A stretch of DNA of 64,000 bases from Psychromicrobium lacuslunae (GCF_000950575.1 NZ_CP011005.1:620001-684000), one strand, 5' to 3'; positions 44,871 to 54,247 are shown, counted from the stretch's first letter. Translations and numbers: made by a program. The notes: generated from the sequence alone by a model not told the origin.

Positions 44871-46466
44871 ATGCAGAATCTCTACCCAGCACAGCCTCCA
44901 AGCGCCGAGGGGTTGCATGTGCAGCGGAAACTGGGGCAGGGCGGAAGCGCTCAAGTCTGGCTGGTTAGCACCAAAAGAGGCGAACAATACGCCTTGAAAT
45001 GCTTCGCGGCCGCTGGGGTAGCAATGGCGGTTGGCCATTCGTTCGGGCAGCATCCGGGTTTACGTCGTGAACTGAGGGTATTGAAGAACTTTCAACATAA
45101 GCACCTGATCGGGCTTCATGATGTGGTCAAACTCACAGCCGACTGGTCGGGTATGACGGCGCTGCTGATGGATTACGCTCCCGGTGGTTCGCTGGCTGAT
45201 TTACTGGCGGTGCGGCACCGGCTGAGCGTTGGTGAGACGATCACCATACTGACGCCGATCTTTCAGGTACTCGACTACCTGCATAGCCACGGCATCCAGC
45301 ACGGTGATATCTCGGCGGGCAACATCTTATTCTCCGTGACCGGCGAGCCGCTCCTCGCCGATCTGGGCTTGGCGCATTGGCGAGGCGAGCGGTCGCAGCT
45401 ACCCCGGGAGGGCACCGAGGGATTTATTGACCCGGTGCGGCGTCAGACATTATTTGAACCCGCAGCGGCCGATGTCTATGCGCTCAGTGCGCTGGGCTGG
45501 TGGTGTCTGAGCGGTCAGTCTCCAGGGCAACGTCGTCGACTAGCGGCACTTCCGTCAAACGTGCCAGCCCGTTTAGCTGAAGCTTTACGCTCCGGTCTGG
45601 CCGCCGAACCCGCACTGCGACCCGATGCGGCAAACCTGGCCAGTGAAATCTTTGCCACTGCTGCTGCACTGCCGGTCGATCTGATCGCCGCAGTGCACCC
45701 CAGCGTGCTGCCGCAGCTACTGACCAGGCGTCGGGTACGCCGGTCAGCGTGGTCGAAGCAGGTATCGATTGCGGAACAGCCGAGCCGAACCGGGCCGTGG
45801 CGTTTTCGGTTTCCCGGCAGCCGAGCCGCTGGCTGGTGGCTTTCTTTCCGCGGAGGTCGGGTGTTGCTTCGCCCGTTCGCTCAGCTGTTGAGCAGTGTGA
45901 TGCTGGTTTTCGTGCTGCTGTTCGGACTGTCGCATGGCGTCGGCGAGGACGCCGCGACAACAGCCGCTCGAGCTGCTCACTCTGAGCCTGGAGCAGCGCA
46001 GAACACTCAACAAAAAGCAGTACCAAGACCGCAGCTCGGGGTCGATACCGGGGGTTCCGATGCAAAACTGCTGGTGCCTTCGGCCTCGGCGCAGTCTCCC
46101 GCCGAGCTGCTCGCAGCACTGTGCCGCCTGCGTGCGGAGGCATTTCGAAGCGGGCAACTCAAGCTGCTCGACGATATTGACGCGCCCGGCTCGGTGGCGT
46201 TACAGAACGACCGACTGAGCCTGGCTGCGCTACTTCAACAGCGCCAGCTGCTCGACGGCTTCTCCATCTCAACGACCACCCTGGCACAGCAGCACAACGC
46301 CGTGGGGCAACTGATCATTACCGCCAAAGTACGTTTCAGCCCCTACTCAGTGCGGGCCGTTGCTGGCCGGGTAATCCGCCATAACACCGCGCAAGAGCAG
46401 ACGCTACGCTTCCTCTTGGTAGCCCATCGCGCCCATTGGTTGATTTCAGAAATTCACTCGATCTAG
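44871..46466 (+). CDS. Membrane-anchored serine/threonine protein kinase, non-RD type
   Basis: The 531-residue protein has a Hanks-type kinase domain (about 14-265): Gly loop LGQGGSAQVW (21-30), ATP lysine in ALKCF (K43), hinge MDYAPGGSL, catalytic HGDISAGNILF (D146) and metal-binding DLG (164-166). The usual HRD Arg is Gly, so activation-loop phosphorylation may not be needed. One membrane helix lies near 337-355, followed by an outside domain of about 175 residues with no familiar repeats (no PASTA). TATCAC six bases before the ATG suggests a short or absent leader. The partner protein is unknown. It ends five bases from a convergent gene. Confidence 0.82.
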   Translation: MQNLYPAQPPSAEGLHVQRKLGQGGSAQVWLVSTKRGEQYALKCFAAAGVAMAVGHSFGQHPGLRRELRVLKNFQHKHLIGLHDVVKLTADWSGMTALLMDYAPGGSLADLLAVRHRLSVGETITILTPIFQVLDYLHSHGIQHGDISAGNILFSVTGEPLLADLGLAHWRGERSQLPREGTEGFIDPVRRQTLFEPAAADVYALSALGWWCLSGQSPGQRRRLAALPSNVPARLAEALRSGLAAEPALRPDAANLASEIFATAAALPVDLIAAVHPSVLPQLLTRRRVRRSAWSKQVSIAEQPSRTGPWRFRFPGSRAAGWWLSFRGGRVLLRPFAQLLSSVMLVFVLLFGLSHGVGEDAATTAARAAHSEPGAAQNTQQKAVPRPQLGVDTGGSDAKLLVPSASAQSPAELLAALCRLRAEAFRSGQLKLLDDIDAPGSVALQNDRLSLAALLQQRQLLDGFSISTTTLAQQHNAVGQLIITAKVRFSPYSVRAVAGRVIRHNTAQEQTLRFLLVAHRAHWLISEIHSI

Positions 46467-46470
46467 AGCT

Positions 46471-47373
46471 TCAGAGCTGGGAAACTACCCATTCACTCGC
46501 GGAACGCAGCTCAGGGTGCTGGAAATTGAAGCCTTGCTCCAGGAGCACTGCTGGGCGTGTTTTAGTACTGGTCAGCAATACCTCCCGGGCTGCTGCCTTA
46601 CTCAGACCGAGTTCTAGCAGCGGAGCCGGAACGGAGAAGAAGTGTGGCCGATGGAGGGCTCGGGCTAACTCCTCAACCAGTTGAGCCACGGTGCCCAGTT
46701 CCGGTGCCACCAGGTTCACTGCTCCGTCGAGCCGTTGATCCAGCAGAAACACTATCGCGGCTACCAGATCGGGCTGCGAGATCCAGGGCCAGTATTGCTC
46801 GCCAGAGCCAAGATTTCCGCCAACGCCCCATTTGAGTGGCACGAGCAGTTTAGCCAGCGCTCCACCGCGCGGGCCGAGCACCACCCCGGTACGCATCCTG
46901 GTTACTCGGGTGACATCGCTAGCCTGAGCCGTTGCTGCCTCCCAGAGCCCGCAAAGATCAGCCAAAACCCCCTCGCCTTGTGGGCCTGACTCGTCATAGA
47001 CGCTGCTTTCGTGCGAACCGTAATATCCAGCGCCGGACTGACTGATCAACACCTTAGGCGGCTCATCGACACTGGCGATCGCCGCGGCCAGGGTACGGGT
47101 GGGTCCGATCCGAGAGGCGTAAAGCTCCTCAATATAACTTCGTGTCCAGCGCCGTGGAATCTGAATCAGCGGGGCACCGGAGAGATTCACCACCGCGTCG
47201 ATCCCGGTCAATGCTGCCGGGTCGAGGACCCCCGCGGCCGGGTCCCAAGAAATCTCGGCGGCGTGCTGCGCCTCCCGTCTGACCAGGGCAATCACTTGAT
47301 CGCCGCGTAGGGTGAGTGCCTGGCTGAGCGCACTGCCTAGCATTCCAGATGCACCTGAGATTAAAACTCGCAT
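46471..47373 (-). CDS. TIGR01777 family epimerase-like protein
   Basis: This is an NAD(P)-binding protein of the extended SDR type, 300 residues. The Rossmann motif LISGASGMLGSALSQAL starts at residue 4; SGAGYYGSHESSVYDESGPQGEGVLADLCGLWEAA contains the family's active-site region, RMRTGVVLGPRGGALAKL is strongly conserved, and the C-terminal DUF1731 part (PAPLLELGLSKAAAREVLLTSTKTRPAVLLEQGF) ends the protein. The function is unproven; old names such as SulA or cell-division inhibitor are not justified. It is convergent with the kinase gene and divergent from the tricorn-like gene. Confidence 0.88.
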   Translation of the reverse strand: MRVLISGASGMLGSALSQALTLRGDQVIALVRREAQHAAEISWDPAAGVLDPAALTGIDAVVNLSGAPLIQIPRRWTRSYIEELYASRIGPTRTLAAAIASVDEPPKVLISQSGAGYYGSHESSVYDESGPQGEGVLADLCGLWEAATAQASDVTRVTRMRTGVVLGPRGGALAKLLVPLKWGVGGNLGSGEQYWPWISQPDLVAAIVFLLDQRLDGAVNLVAPELGTVAQLVEELARALHRPHFFSVPAPLLELGLSKAAAREVLLTSTKTRPAVLLEQGFNFQHPELRSASEWVVSQL

Positions 47374-47421
47374 TCTCTATTTCACCACTTTGTCTATTGT
47401 CCCGCCGTCAGCCGGTGTGAC

Positions 47422-47427
47422 TAAGAT
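47422..47427 (+). promoter_or_regulatory. -10 (TAAGAT) for leaderless tricorn-like gene
   Basis: TAAGAT ends six bases before the ATG at 47434; TTGTCC (47397-47402) is a possible -35 at 19 bases. Confidence 0.45.
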
Positions 47428-47433
47428 CGATTC

Positions 47434-50400
47434 ATGAGTGCTGAGAACTCCCAATATCTTCGTTTCCCTCATCTGCATGGCGATTTACTGACTTTCGTCG
47501 CCGAGGATGATGTCTGGGTTGCCCCGTTGAGCGGTGGACGTGCCTGGCGAGTTTCTTCCCTAGGTCTACCGGCGAAGAATCCGCGTTTCTCGCCGGATGG
47601 TTCCCGGTTGTTCTGGACAGTGGTGCAGGGCACCGCCCCCGAACTGGTAAGCGCCGCTGTTGATGGCGGTGATTTCAGGCAGCACACCTGGTTCGGCAGC
47701 CTGAGCACTAAGTTCCGTGGCTTTACCCCGGACGGCTCGGCGATGGTGGCTAGCTCCTTCGAGCAGCCACACTCTTCGCATACTTTTGGTTACGCGGTTT
47801 CCCCGCTTGACGGCTCGCGCCGGGTCTTACCGTACGGTCCGGTCGACACCGTCGCCTATGGGCCGGTGGTGGGGGATGAGAAACCAGTAGTGCTCTCTTC
47901 GGTGTATTCACGGGAGCCAGCCTGGTGGAAACGCTACCGAGGCGGTACCGCCGGGAAGTTGTGGATTGACCGCGACGGTTCAGGTGAATTCTCCCGGCTG
48001 GTGCCGGAACTGGATGGAAACCTGGTTGATCCGATGTGGATCGGCGACCGAATCGCTTTCCTTTCCGATCACGAGGGCTACGGCAATCTCTACTCGGTGA
48101 AGCCGAACGGCAAGAAGCTGCGGCGGCATACCGATCACGAAGGGTTCTATGTCCGTCACGCTGCCACCGATGGCGAGCGAGTTGTCTACGAGTCCGCCGG
48201 AAACCTCTTCCTCCTGGACGGGCTCGACGCCGAACCGGTACAGCTCTCGATCACCCTTGGTTCCGCTTCAACTGGGCGGCGCAAGCGGCCGCTCAATGTT
48301 TCAAAGCACCTCAACGAGGTTCGACCGGATGCCACCGGTCGCGCCAGCCTATTAGAGACCCATGGCACGGTTCATCTGCTGACCCATCGTGATGGTCCTT
48401 CGCGCAGCATCGTTTCGGTGCCGGGAGTCCGTGCCCGGTTACCGCGGCTGCTCGGCGCGGATCGGGTCATCTACCTGGCAGATCACGGCGGCGAGGAAGC
48501 GCTTTACCTCAAGCCGTTGCTACCCGCGGCGGTTTCGAAGCAGCAAGTAGCCAATCCGACCCCCGCCGATCCAGGGCAATCGAATAAAGATCAGCCGAGC
48601 GAAGAATCGGGTGACTTGCCTAAGCCAGTGTCCGCGATCTCTTCAATTGATCGAGGCGCCAAAGCGAACTCCGTTAGCCAGCCGATCGCTGATCAGCAGG
48701 CAGCTGGCGTGGCTAGTGACGTTCAGTCGGCTGCGCAAGCGGCGAAAGCTTCAGTTGAGCTGACATCTGCCGATGACAGCGCTGAGCAACGGTTTGATTT
48801 TCCGGCTCGGACCCGGGTAGCCGCCCTGGAGACTAGCCCCGACGGGCGCTTTGCCGCGGTCGGCACGGAATATGGCGTGGTGTATCTGCTGAACCTGGAG
48901 ACTGCTGAGCTGCGGGAACTGTCGAATAGCAGTGCGGCCAATGTGCATGAAATCAGTTTCAGCCCGGACTCTAAATGGTTGCTCTGGTCCGAGTACACCG
49001 GAGCCGACTCAGGGCGGAGCAAGCTGCGGCTGGCTGCTGTGGAAGCCGCTGAGCAAGCCATTCTCGATCTCACTGACGGTCGATTTAGCGATTTCTCTGC
49101 CAGCTTCACCCCGGACGGTAAGTTTGTTTCCTTCCTCTCCCGGCGCAGCTTCGATCCGGTCTATGACACTCAAAGCTTTGACCTGGCCTTCCCCAGCGCG
49201 ATTAAGCCTTATTTGCTGGCGCTCGCGGCAACCACACCCTCACCCTTCGGGCCATCCGCTGATGGTACGCCGGTGGTTGGGGAACCCGCCGCTGACGATG
49301 AGTCAGCAACAGATAAGGGCAAAGACGGGGCGGTTCAGCTCGTAGTTGACCCCGAGGGGATTGCTGATCGGCTGATCGCGGTTCCGGTAGCGCAGGGCAA
49401 TTACGATGAGTTGCGTTCCGTCGAAGGGGCCTTGCTCTGGCTCAACCGAGACTTAGAAGGCGAAACCGGTGACGGTCGGGCTAGCATTTCCGACGACGCT
49501 GGTGCGAAGCGGCTGGAGCGGTTTGCCTTCGATAGCCGCGAGGTCAGCGTACTGGTGGACGATCTCGACAGCTATCTACTCAGCGGAGATGGTAAACGCA
49601 TTGTGGTCATTAAGGCCGGCAAAGTCACGGTGGTCCCCAGCGATAAGAAGGCCGAAGAGAAGTCGCAGGACAAAGTCTCGGTTGACCTCAGCCGGGTCCG
49701 GGTACAGCTGGACCCGGTCAAGGTCTGGGGGCAGGCCTTTGATGAGGCCTGGCGCTTACAACGAGATTTCTTCTGGACCGAGGATCTGGCCGGGCTCGAC
49801 TGGACTGGCGTTTACGATACTTACCGGCCAATTGTCGAGCGTTTGGGTAGCTACGATGATCTGGTCGATCTGCTCTGGGAAATGCACGGTGAACTTGGTA
49901 CCTCGCACGCCTATGTGCGGGCTGAGGCGACGAGCGAGCCTGGCAGCGCCGCTCAAGGGCGGCTGGGCGCCACCCTTAGCCACACCCCCCAGGGCTGGCA
50001 GGTGCAGAGCATCCTGCCGGGCGAGTCCTCGGATGCGCAGGCTCGCTCGCCGCTCACTGCGCCGGGCAGCAATGTTCGGGTCGGTGACCTACTGCTTGCC
50101 ATTAATGGCACTCCCATACAGCAGTCCGGTCCTGAGCCGCTCTTGGCGGGCACTGCCGAAAAGGTTGTTGAACTCACGGTTGTCAACGGTGAGGGGCATC
50201 CGGGTGCCGTCGGTGAAAGCCGCCGAGTGGCCATTGTGCCGATCAAGGACGAAGGTAGATTGCGCTATCAGGATTGGGTGGCGAGGAACCGGAAACTGGT
50301 GCGGCAGGCTTCCGAAGGACGATTCGGCTACTTACACGTGCCGGATATGATGGCGGTCGGCTGGGCTCAGCTGCACCGCGATCTGGATAGCGAGACCGGC

Positions 50401-50958
50401 CTCGACGCGTTGATCGTCGACGTTCGACACAACCGTGGTGGTCACACCTCGCAATTGGTCGCCGAGTTGATCGGGCGGAAAGTTACCGCCTGGAACCGGG
50501 CACGAGGCGTGCAGGACACCACCTATCCGGCGCATGCTCCGCGTGGCCCGGTGGTCATCTTGACCGACGAGTTCGCTGGTTCGGACGGCGATATCATCAC
50601 TCAGGTCTCCAAGCTACGCGGCATCGGCCCAGTGATCGGTACCAGAACTTGGGGTGGCGTGGTCGGCATCGACGGCCGCTTCGAGCTAGCCGATGGCACC
50701 GGAGTCACCCAGCCTCGCTACGCCTTCTGGTTCACCGGTGGTGTCGGTTGGGGCGTGGAAAACTACGGTGTCGATCCGGATATCGAGGTGACCTTCCCGC
50801 CGCACGCCTATGGGGCGGGCGAAGACCCGCAACTGGAGTACGGTCTTGGTGTGCTGAGCGAGATGCTGAGCGAAATCCCCACCGATCGTGCTCCCGAGCA
50901 TGCCGGGTATCGCAATCTCAAACCGGGCAGTCTGCCGCCGCGTCCGCAGGCCGATTAG
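47434..50958 (+). CDS. Tricorn-type protease (beta-propeller, PDZ, S41 serine peptidase)
   Basis: This large cytoplasmic peptidase of 1174 residues degrades peptides released by other proteases. An N-terminal WD/PD40-like propeller with repeats (NPRFSPDGSRLFW, FRGFTPDGSAMVA, EISFSPDSKWLLW, SASFTPDGKFVSFLS) covers about residues 1-600. A low-complexity insert of about 90 residues (around 370-455) divides it. The region GIADRLIAVPV matches the tricorn linker. A PDZ domain (GWQVQSILPGESSDAQARSPLTAPGSNVRVGDLLLAING) precedes the S41 core, where the nucleophile lies in LTDEFAGSDGDI and oxyanion residues in DVRHNRGGH. No signal peptide is present. Confidence 0.92.
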   Translation: MSAENSQYLRFPHLHGDLLTFVAEDDVWVAPLSGGRAWRVSSLGLPAKNPRFSPDGSRLFWTVVQGTAPELVSAAVDGGDFRQHTWFGSLSTKFRGFTPDGSAMVASSFEQPHSSHTFGYAVSPLDGSRRVLPYGPVDTVAYGPVVGDEKPVVLSSVYSREPAWWKRYRGGTAGKLWIDRDGSGEFSRLVPELDGNLVDPMWIGDRIAFLSDHEGYGNLYSVKPNGKKLRRHTDHEGFYVRHAATDGERVVYESAGNLFLLDGLDAEPVQLSITLGSASTGRRKRPLNVSKHLNEVRPDATGRASLLETHGTVHLLTHRDGPSRSIVSVPGVRARLPRLLGADRVIYLADHGGEEALYLKPLLPAAVSKQQVANPTPADPGQSNKDQPSEESGDLPKPVSAISSIDRGAKANSVSQPIADQQAAGVASDVQSAAQAAKASVELTSADDSAEQRFDFPARTRVAALETSPDGRFAAVGTEYGVVYLLNLETAELRELSNSSAANVHEISFSPDSKWLLWSEYTGADSGRSKLRLAAVEAAEQAILDLTDGRFSDFSASFTPDGKFVSFLSRRSFDPVYDTQSFDLAFPSAIKPYLLALAATTPSPFGPSADGTPVVGEPAADDESATDKGKDGAVQLVVDPEGIADRLIAVPVAQGNYDELRSVEGALLWLNRDLEGETGDGRASISDDAGAKRLERFAFDSREVSVLVDDLDSYLLSGDGKRIVVIKAGKVTVVPSDKKAEEKSQDKVSVDLSRVRVQLDPVKVWGQAFDEAWRLQRDFFWTEDLAGLDWTGVYDTYRPIVERLGSYDDLVDLLWEMHGELGTSHAYVRAEATSEPGSAAQGRLGATLSHTPQGWQVQSILPGESSDAQARSPLTAPGSNVRVGDLLLAINGTPIQQSGPEPLLAGTAEKVVELTVVNGEGHPGAVGESRRVAIVPIKDEGRLRYQDWVARNRKLVRQASEGRFGYLHVPDMMAVGWAQLHRDLDSETGLDALIVDVRHNRGGHTSQLVAELIGRKVTAWNRARGVQDTTYPAHAPRGPVVILTDEFAGSDGDIITQVSKLRGIGPVIGTRTWGGVVGIDGRFELADGTGVTQPRYAFWFTGGVGWGVENYGVDPDIEVTFPPHAYGAGEDPQLEYGLGVLSEMLSEIPTDRAPEHAGYRNLKPGSLPPRPQAD

Positions 50959-50966
50959 CCCTGAGG

Positions 50967-51009
50967 TAGCCGTGGAGCCGTCCCCTTGAGGGGGACGGCT
51001 CCACGGCTA
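50967..51009. terminator. Perfect 19-bp hairpin after the tricorn-like gene
   Basis: Arms 50967-50985 and 50991-51009 are exact complements around TTGAG. It starts 9 bases after the tricorn stop and lies 54 bases from the convergent osmC stop. A second small hairpin (51010-51024) follows directly. Confidence 0.85.
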
Positions 51010-51062
51010 GTTACTACCAGTAACGCCAACTCGGCCCCTCAGCCGAGCGAGCGGCCAGCTGA

Positions 51063-51491
51063 CTAGGCTTCTAAACTTGCTTCCAGAGTGATGGTGGTGC
51101 CGGTGAGAGCAGCAGAAACCGGGCAACCGGTCTTAGCCCCCTCAGCGATGCGCTGGAAATCTTCTTCGCTCAGACCGGGTACCTTGGCCCGCAAAGTGAG
51201 CTTAATTCCGGTGATTCCCTCGCCGGGCTGGAAGGTGACGTCTGCCGAGGTGTTCACGGTCTCCGGAGTTTTTCCCTCTTCGCCGAGCGCATGGCTAAAA
51301 GCCATTGAGAAGCAGGCGGAGTGAGCTGCTGCGATCAATTCCTCCGGGCTGGTCTTGCCCTCTGCTTGTTCGGCCCGGGCCTTCCAGGTCACGTCATAGG
51401 TGCCTAAGCCGGAGCTATCCAGAGTGACCTGGCCACTGCCGGTGGGGAGATTTCCCTGCCAAACGGTATGTGCTGAACGAACTGTCGCCAT
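51063..51491 (-). CDS. OsmC/Ohr family peroxiredoxin
   Basis: The 142-residue thiol peroxidase removes organic hydroperoxides. Both active cysteines are present, in AAHSACFSMAFSHAL (about residue 58) and AKTGCPVSAAL (about 124). The order AVWxG...GTYDVTWKARAEQ...TSPEELIAAAHSACF is that of the OsmC subgroup rather than Ohr. GGAGAG lies before the ATG. It stands alone between two convergent or divergent neighbours. Confidence 0.92.
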   Translation of the reverse strand: MATVRSAHTVWQGNLPTGSGQVTLDSSGLGTYDVTWKARAEQAEGKTSPEELIAAAHSACFSMAFSHALGEEGKTPETVNTSADVTFQPGEGITGIKLTLRAKVPGLSEEDFQRIAEGAKTGCPVSAALTGTTITLEASLEA

Positions 51492-51556
51492 AATGCTGCT
51501 CTCCTTGAGTGGGGGATTCTGCTACTGAACCATCCTAGGCAGAATCCGTCGCTTGC

Positions 51557-51562
51557 TACCAT
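51557..51562 (+). promoter_or_regulatory. Possible -10 (TACCAT) for leaderless VOC gene
   Basis: TACCAT ends six bases before ATG 51569; no ribosome site is seen. Confidence 0.4.
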
Positions 51563-51568
51563 GTCGCT

Positions 51569-51913
51569 ATGGTCAAACTTTCCTCCATCACGGTGAATGC
51601 TCATCAGCCGCAACGCCTCGCCGAGTTCTGGTCTGAGTTCTTAGAAACCGACGTGGCTTTCGAACACGAGGGATTTATCTGGCTGAAGCCGACCGAAGGC
51701 CAAACTCGCTTAGCATTCCAGCAGATCGATCAGCCCACTGAAGGGCGTCGCCGCCTGCATTTGGACCTCACTAGCGAGGATCCGGAAGCAGAGCTGGCCC
51801 GCGCCCTGAGCTTGGGCGCGAGCCAGTTGGAGGATCATTGGGCCGGATCATTTCACTGGGTGGTCTTGGCCGACCCGGAAGGCAACGAATTTTGTATTTC
51901 AGCGGCCGAATGA
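51569..51913 (+). CDS. VOC family (glyoxalase-like) protein
   Basis: This 114-residue protein has one VOC domain: LSSITVNAHQPQRLAEFWSEFLETDVAFEHEGFIWLKP at the start, RRRLHLDLTSEDPEAELARALSLGASQ in the middle and FHWVVLADPEGNEFCIS at the end, matching the glyoxalase-6 type with the conserved DPEGNEFC ending. Substrate unknown. It is not close to the other VOC protein in this window in sequence or context. Confidence 0.85.
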   Translation: MVKLSSITVNAHQPQRLAEFWSEFLETDVAFEHEGFIWLKPTEGQTRLAFQQIDQPTEGRRRLHLDLTSEDPEAELARALSLGASQLEDHWAGSFHWVVLADPEGNEFCISAAE

Positions 51914-51950
51914 CTAACTTTTGACCGAAGCGTCGCTTGGACAAGAGGCT

Positions 51951-52301
51951 TTAGTGCCAGAGCGTTGCCACGCCGATGTTGATCAGGGCCATGCCGCCGA
52001 CGGCATGAGCCAGACCGGTCGAGACCGGTTCACCCTTCTTCGCTTTGCGGTAGCCAATAATCGCGGGCACCGCCACGAGCAAGGCAATCACCAGCTTAAC
52101 GGTGATTTTAATGTAGTTCAGTGGGTCGTGGTTGGCTCCGGCGAGGCCTACTAAGGCTAGGCCGGTAACTAGTTGGGCAATCGCGCCCCAGAGCTGGATC
52201 GGCAGCACAGTGGGCTTTTTGAAGGTGGCGAACCAGCCTCCGACGACGGCCGCGGCGCCGAGGATGTGAAGGAAAATCAGCAAATATTTGAGGAAGTCCA
52301 T
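51951..52301 (-). CDS. Small four-helix membrane protein, unknown function
   Basis: The 116-residue protein has four hydrophobic segments: FLKYLLIFLHILGAAAVVGGWF, WGAIAQLVTGLALVGLAG, LVIALLVAVPAIIGY and GLAHAVGGMALINIGVATLW. Histidines in the first and last helices (HILGAA, AHAVGG) recall small heme- or metal-binding membrane proteins such as SirB or CopD-like families, but no firm match is seen. It is convergent with the VOC gene, 37 bases apart. Confidence 0.72.
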   Translation of the reverse strand: MDFLKYLLIFLHILGAAAVVGGWFATFKKPTVLPIQLWGAIAQLVTGLALVGLAGANHDPLNYIKITVKLVIALLVAVPAIIGYRKAKKGEPVSTGLAHAVGGMALINIGVATLWH

Positions 52302-52397
52302 GTGATTATTCTACGGTACGTAGAAGGTTTTTGGTGACAGGTCGTCCATAAAATTGATTGCTTTTGATGATTATTCGCTGGGCTGAGCAAAAATAGG

Positions 52398-52432
52398 GTG
52401 GTGGGCTAGTCATGGAGTGACTAGCCCACCAC
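52398..52432 (-). terminator. Intrinsic terminator after the M14 carboxypeptidase gene
   Basis: Perfect 15-bp arms (52398-52412, 52418-52432) surround TGGAG. On the minus strand the stem is followed by CCTATTTTTGC, so it has a T-rich tail on the carboxypeptidase strand. Confidence 0.85.
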
Positions 52433-52464
52433 GCTATAGCGTCAGCTGAGTGCGTGCCTCGGAG

Positions 52465-54240
52465 CTACGAGACGAAGATCGCCTTCGCCGGCCCCCAGTT
52501 TCCATCAGCGTCCTTGGTGCGCACGAAAATGGTTTGCTTGCCATCGGCAAGTGCAGCGGTGGTGCCATTGAATGATTCGGTCGTCGAGTTCGCAGTGCCG
52601 TCGGTGAGGCTGAGCGAGGTACCGTTGCCTGCAGCCGCGGGTAAGGTACCGATCGAGTATTCAGCGGCGGTAACGTTCTGCGCGCTGGGCTTGCTGTTCG
52701 AAGGGTTGGTACCGAAAGCGTTGTCATTGGCGGTTGCCTTGATCGACACCGACTTATCGCCATTGCGGGTGGCGGTGAGGGTGGTCACGGTTGGCCCTGC
52801 GGGAGTTTTATACGGTGCCGCAGCAGCGTTGGCGGTATAGAAGATGCCGCCCCGGTACTTGTTGTAGAGTCCTTCAGTGCGCGAGAAAGCGGGGAAGAAG
52901 CCACCCTGGCTCGAGGTGCCAATTTCCCAGGTGTAGGCGGGCACGCCGTTCTGCTGGTAGATAGTGTCGATATCTCCGCCCGCTGCGTTGTAAATCACAT
53001 CGCCAGCCGCACCGGTGGCGAAGTTATTGTAGAAACTCTGCCGGAAGCCTAGGTTTTTAATAGCCGCGATGTTCGGCGGGATCACCGTGTTGTCATAGGC
53101 GTAGGGGTAGATCACCAAGTTTGAGTAGCTATGCAGATTGAGCACTGTGCCCTGGGTAGTGCTAGGCGCTGGACTGCTATTACTGACCGGGTGCTTGCCG
53201 AACAACTGGGTGAAGAAGTCTGCTTGCTGCTTCGATTCTGGTTCGGACAATGCGCTCTTACCGCGGTAGGACTGATCAGAGGGATCAGTGGAGGTCCCTT
53301 GGCCGCCCCAGCCGGTCAGCCAGTTGCGGTTCAAGTCGACGCCAGGCTGGCTGCTGGTGTAGTCGCTGCTACCGCCGGTGTAGCCGTCAGTGTCCATATT
53401 CTTGCGCTGCCAGGCGGTGTTATTGGCCGCTGGGTTGCCGTCGCCGCTTGAGGTGGTGGCGGCGGTTTTGAGCCCCTTTTCTACCGTGGCGATGCCGTCC
53501 GGATTGGAGCCAAAAACCACCCAAACTTCGGTCGAGTCGAGCAGTGCAGTGGCTTCCGGATCGGTGCCGTAGCCATTGAGAATATCGGCGGTAAATCGGG
53601 AAACGAACTCGCTGCCGATGATTTCACGAGCGTGAATTTGTCCACTGAAAACGAAGCGCGGCTTGTGGTTAGTGTTATTCTGCCAGTCGCTGCTCTGCTG
53701 GGCATTGGCAGTGATTCGTAATGCGAACAGATCGTGCCCGGTCTGGCCCTTGGCTTTTTGCCAAGAGTCACCGTAATCGACGTATTGGGCGAACTCCGGG
53801 TAGGCCGCGGCAATGTCAGTTGCCAGTTTTTGATAAGCGGCGATGGTTTTGTAGCCGCCGAAGTAGGTCTCGTAGCTATTGTTTTTGACTCGATTCGGTA
53901 GCGGTGAGGGTGTTGCTGCGGCTTCCGGAGCCGCGGAAAAGTCGCTACCGTAGGGGCTTTCCTTGGTGATCACGATGCCTTTGGCGGCAAGTTTTTGAGC
54001 AGTTTGATGGGTGCCGAGCAACGATCCGGTGTGATTTGAAAGTTGCTCAACATCGTAGCCTTGCAGGGCTGCCTTGACGGTGGCTGAAGATAGGTCCGCG
54101 CGGAATTCGATGTTCTGAACCACTGTGTCCGAGTTAGTCGGTGCGAGGGTTTTCTCGGTGGCGACCGCCGAGCCCATTGCGCTCAAACCGACCGTCAGGG
54201 TTGCTGCGGTGGCGAGCAATTGGAGAGGTAATTTTTTCAT
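52465..54240 (-). CDS. Secreted zinc carboxypeptidase, M14 family
   Basis: The 591-residue exported peptidase has a signal peptide (MKKLPLQLLATAATLTVGLSAMGSAVA) and a propeptide of about 100 residues. The M14 domain (about 120-460) carries zinc ligands in FSGQIHAREIIGSE (HxxE) and VLNLHSYSNLVIYPY (His), substrate residues in GVDLNRNW, and the catalytic Glu in YTWEIGTSSQGGF. A C-terminal domain of about 115 residues (VTTLTATRNGDKSVSIKATANDN) looks Ig-like and ends in IFVS. TAGAGT lies seven bases before the ATG. Confidence 0.93.
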   Translation of the reverse strand: MKKLPLQLLATAATLTVGLSAMGSAVATEKTLAPTNSDTVVQNIEFRADLSSATVKAALQGYDVEQLSNHTGSLLGTHQTAQKLAAKGIVITKESPYGSDFSAAPEAAATPSPLPNRVKNNSYETYFGGYKTIAAYQKLATDIAAAYPEFAQYVDYGDSWQKAKGQTGHDLFALRITANAQQSSDWQNNTNHKPRFVFSGQIHAREIIGSEFVSRFTADILNGYGTDPEATALLDSTEVWVVFGSNPDGIATVEKGLKTAATTSSGDGNPAANNTAWQRKNMDTDGYTGGSSDYTSSQPGVDLNRNWLTGWGGQGTSTDPSDQSYRGKSALSEPESKQQADFFTQLFGKHPVSNSSPAPSTTQGTVLNLHSYSNLVIYPYAYDNTVIPPNIAAIKNLGFRQSFYNNFATGAAGDVIYNAAGGDIDTIYQQNGVPAYTWEIGTSSQGGFFPAFSRTEGLYNKYRGGIFYTANAAAAPYKTPAGPTVTTLTATRNGDKSVSIKATANDNAFGTNPSNSKPSAQNVTAAEYSIGTLPAAAGNGTSLSLTDGTANSTTESFNGTTAALADGKQTIFVRTKDADGNWGPAKAIFVS

Positions 54241-54247
54241 GGGCCAA

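Noticed and set aside
44871-47373. Kinase plus epimerase-like gene as a defence or toxin pair
   Set aside because: The two genes converge rather than form an operon, both are common chromosomal families, and no nuclease, toxin or mobile feature is near.
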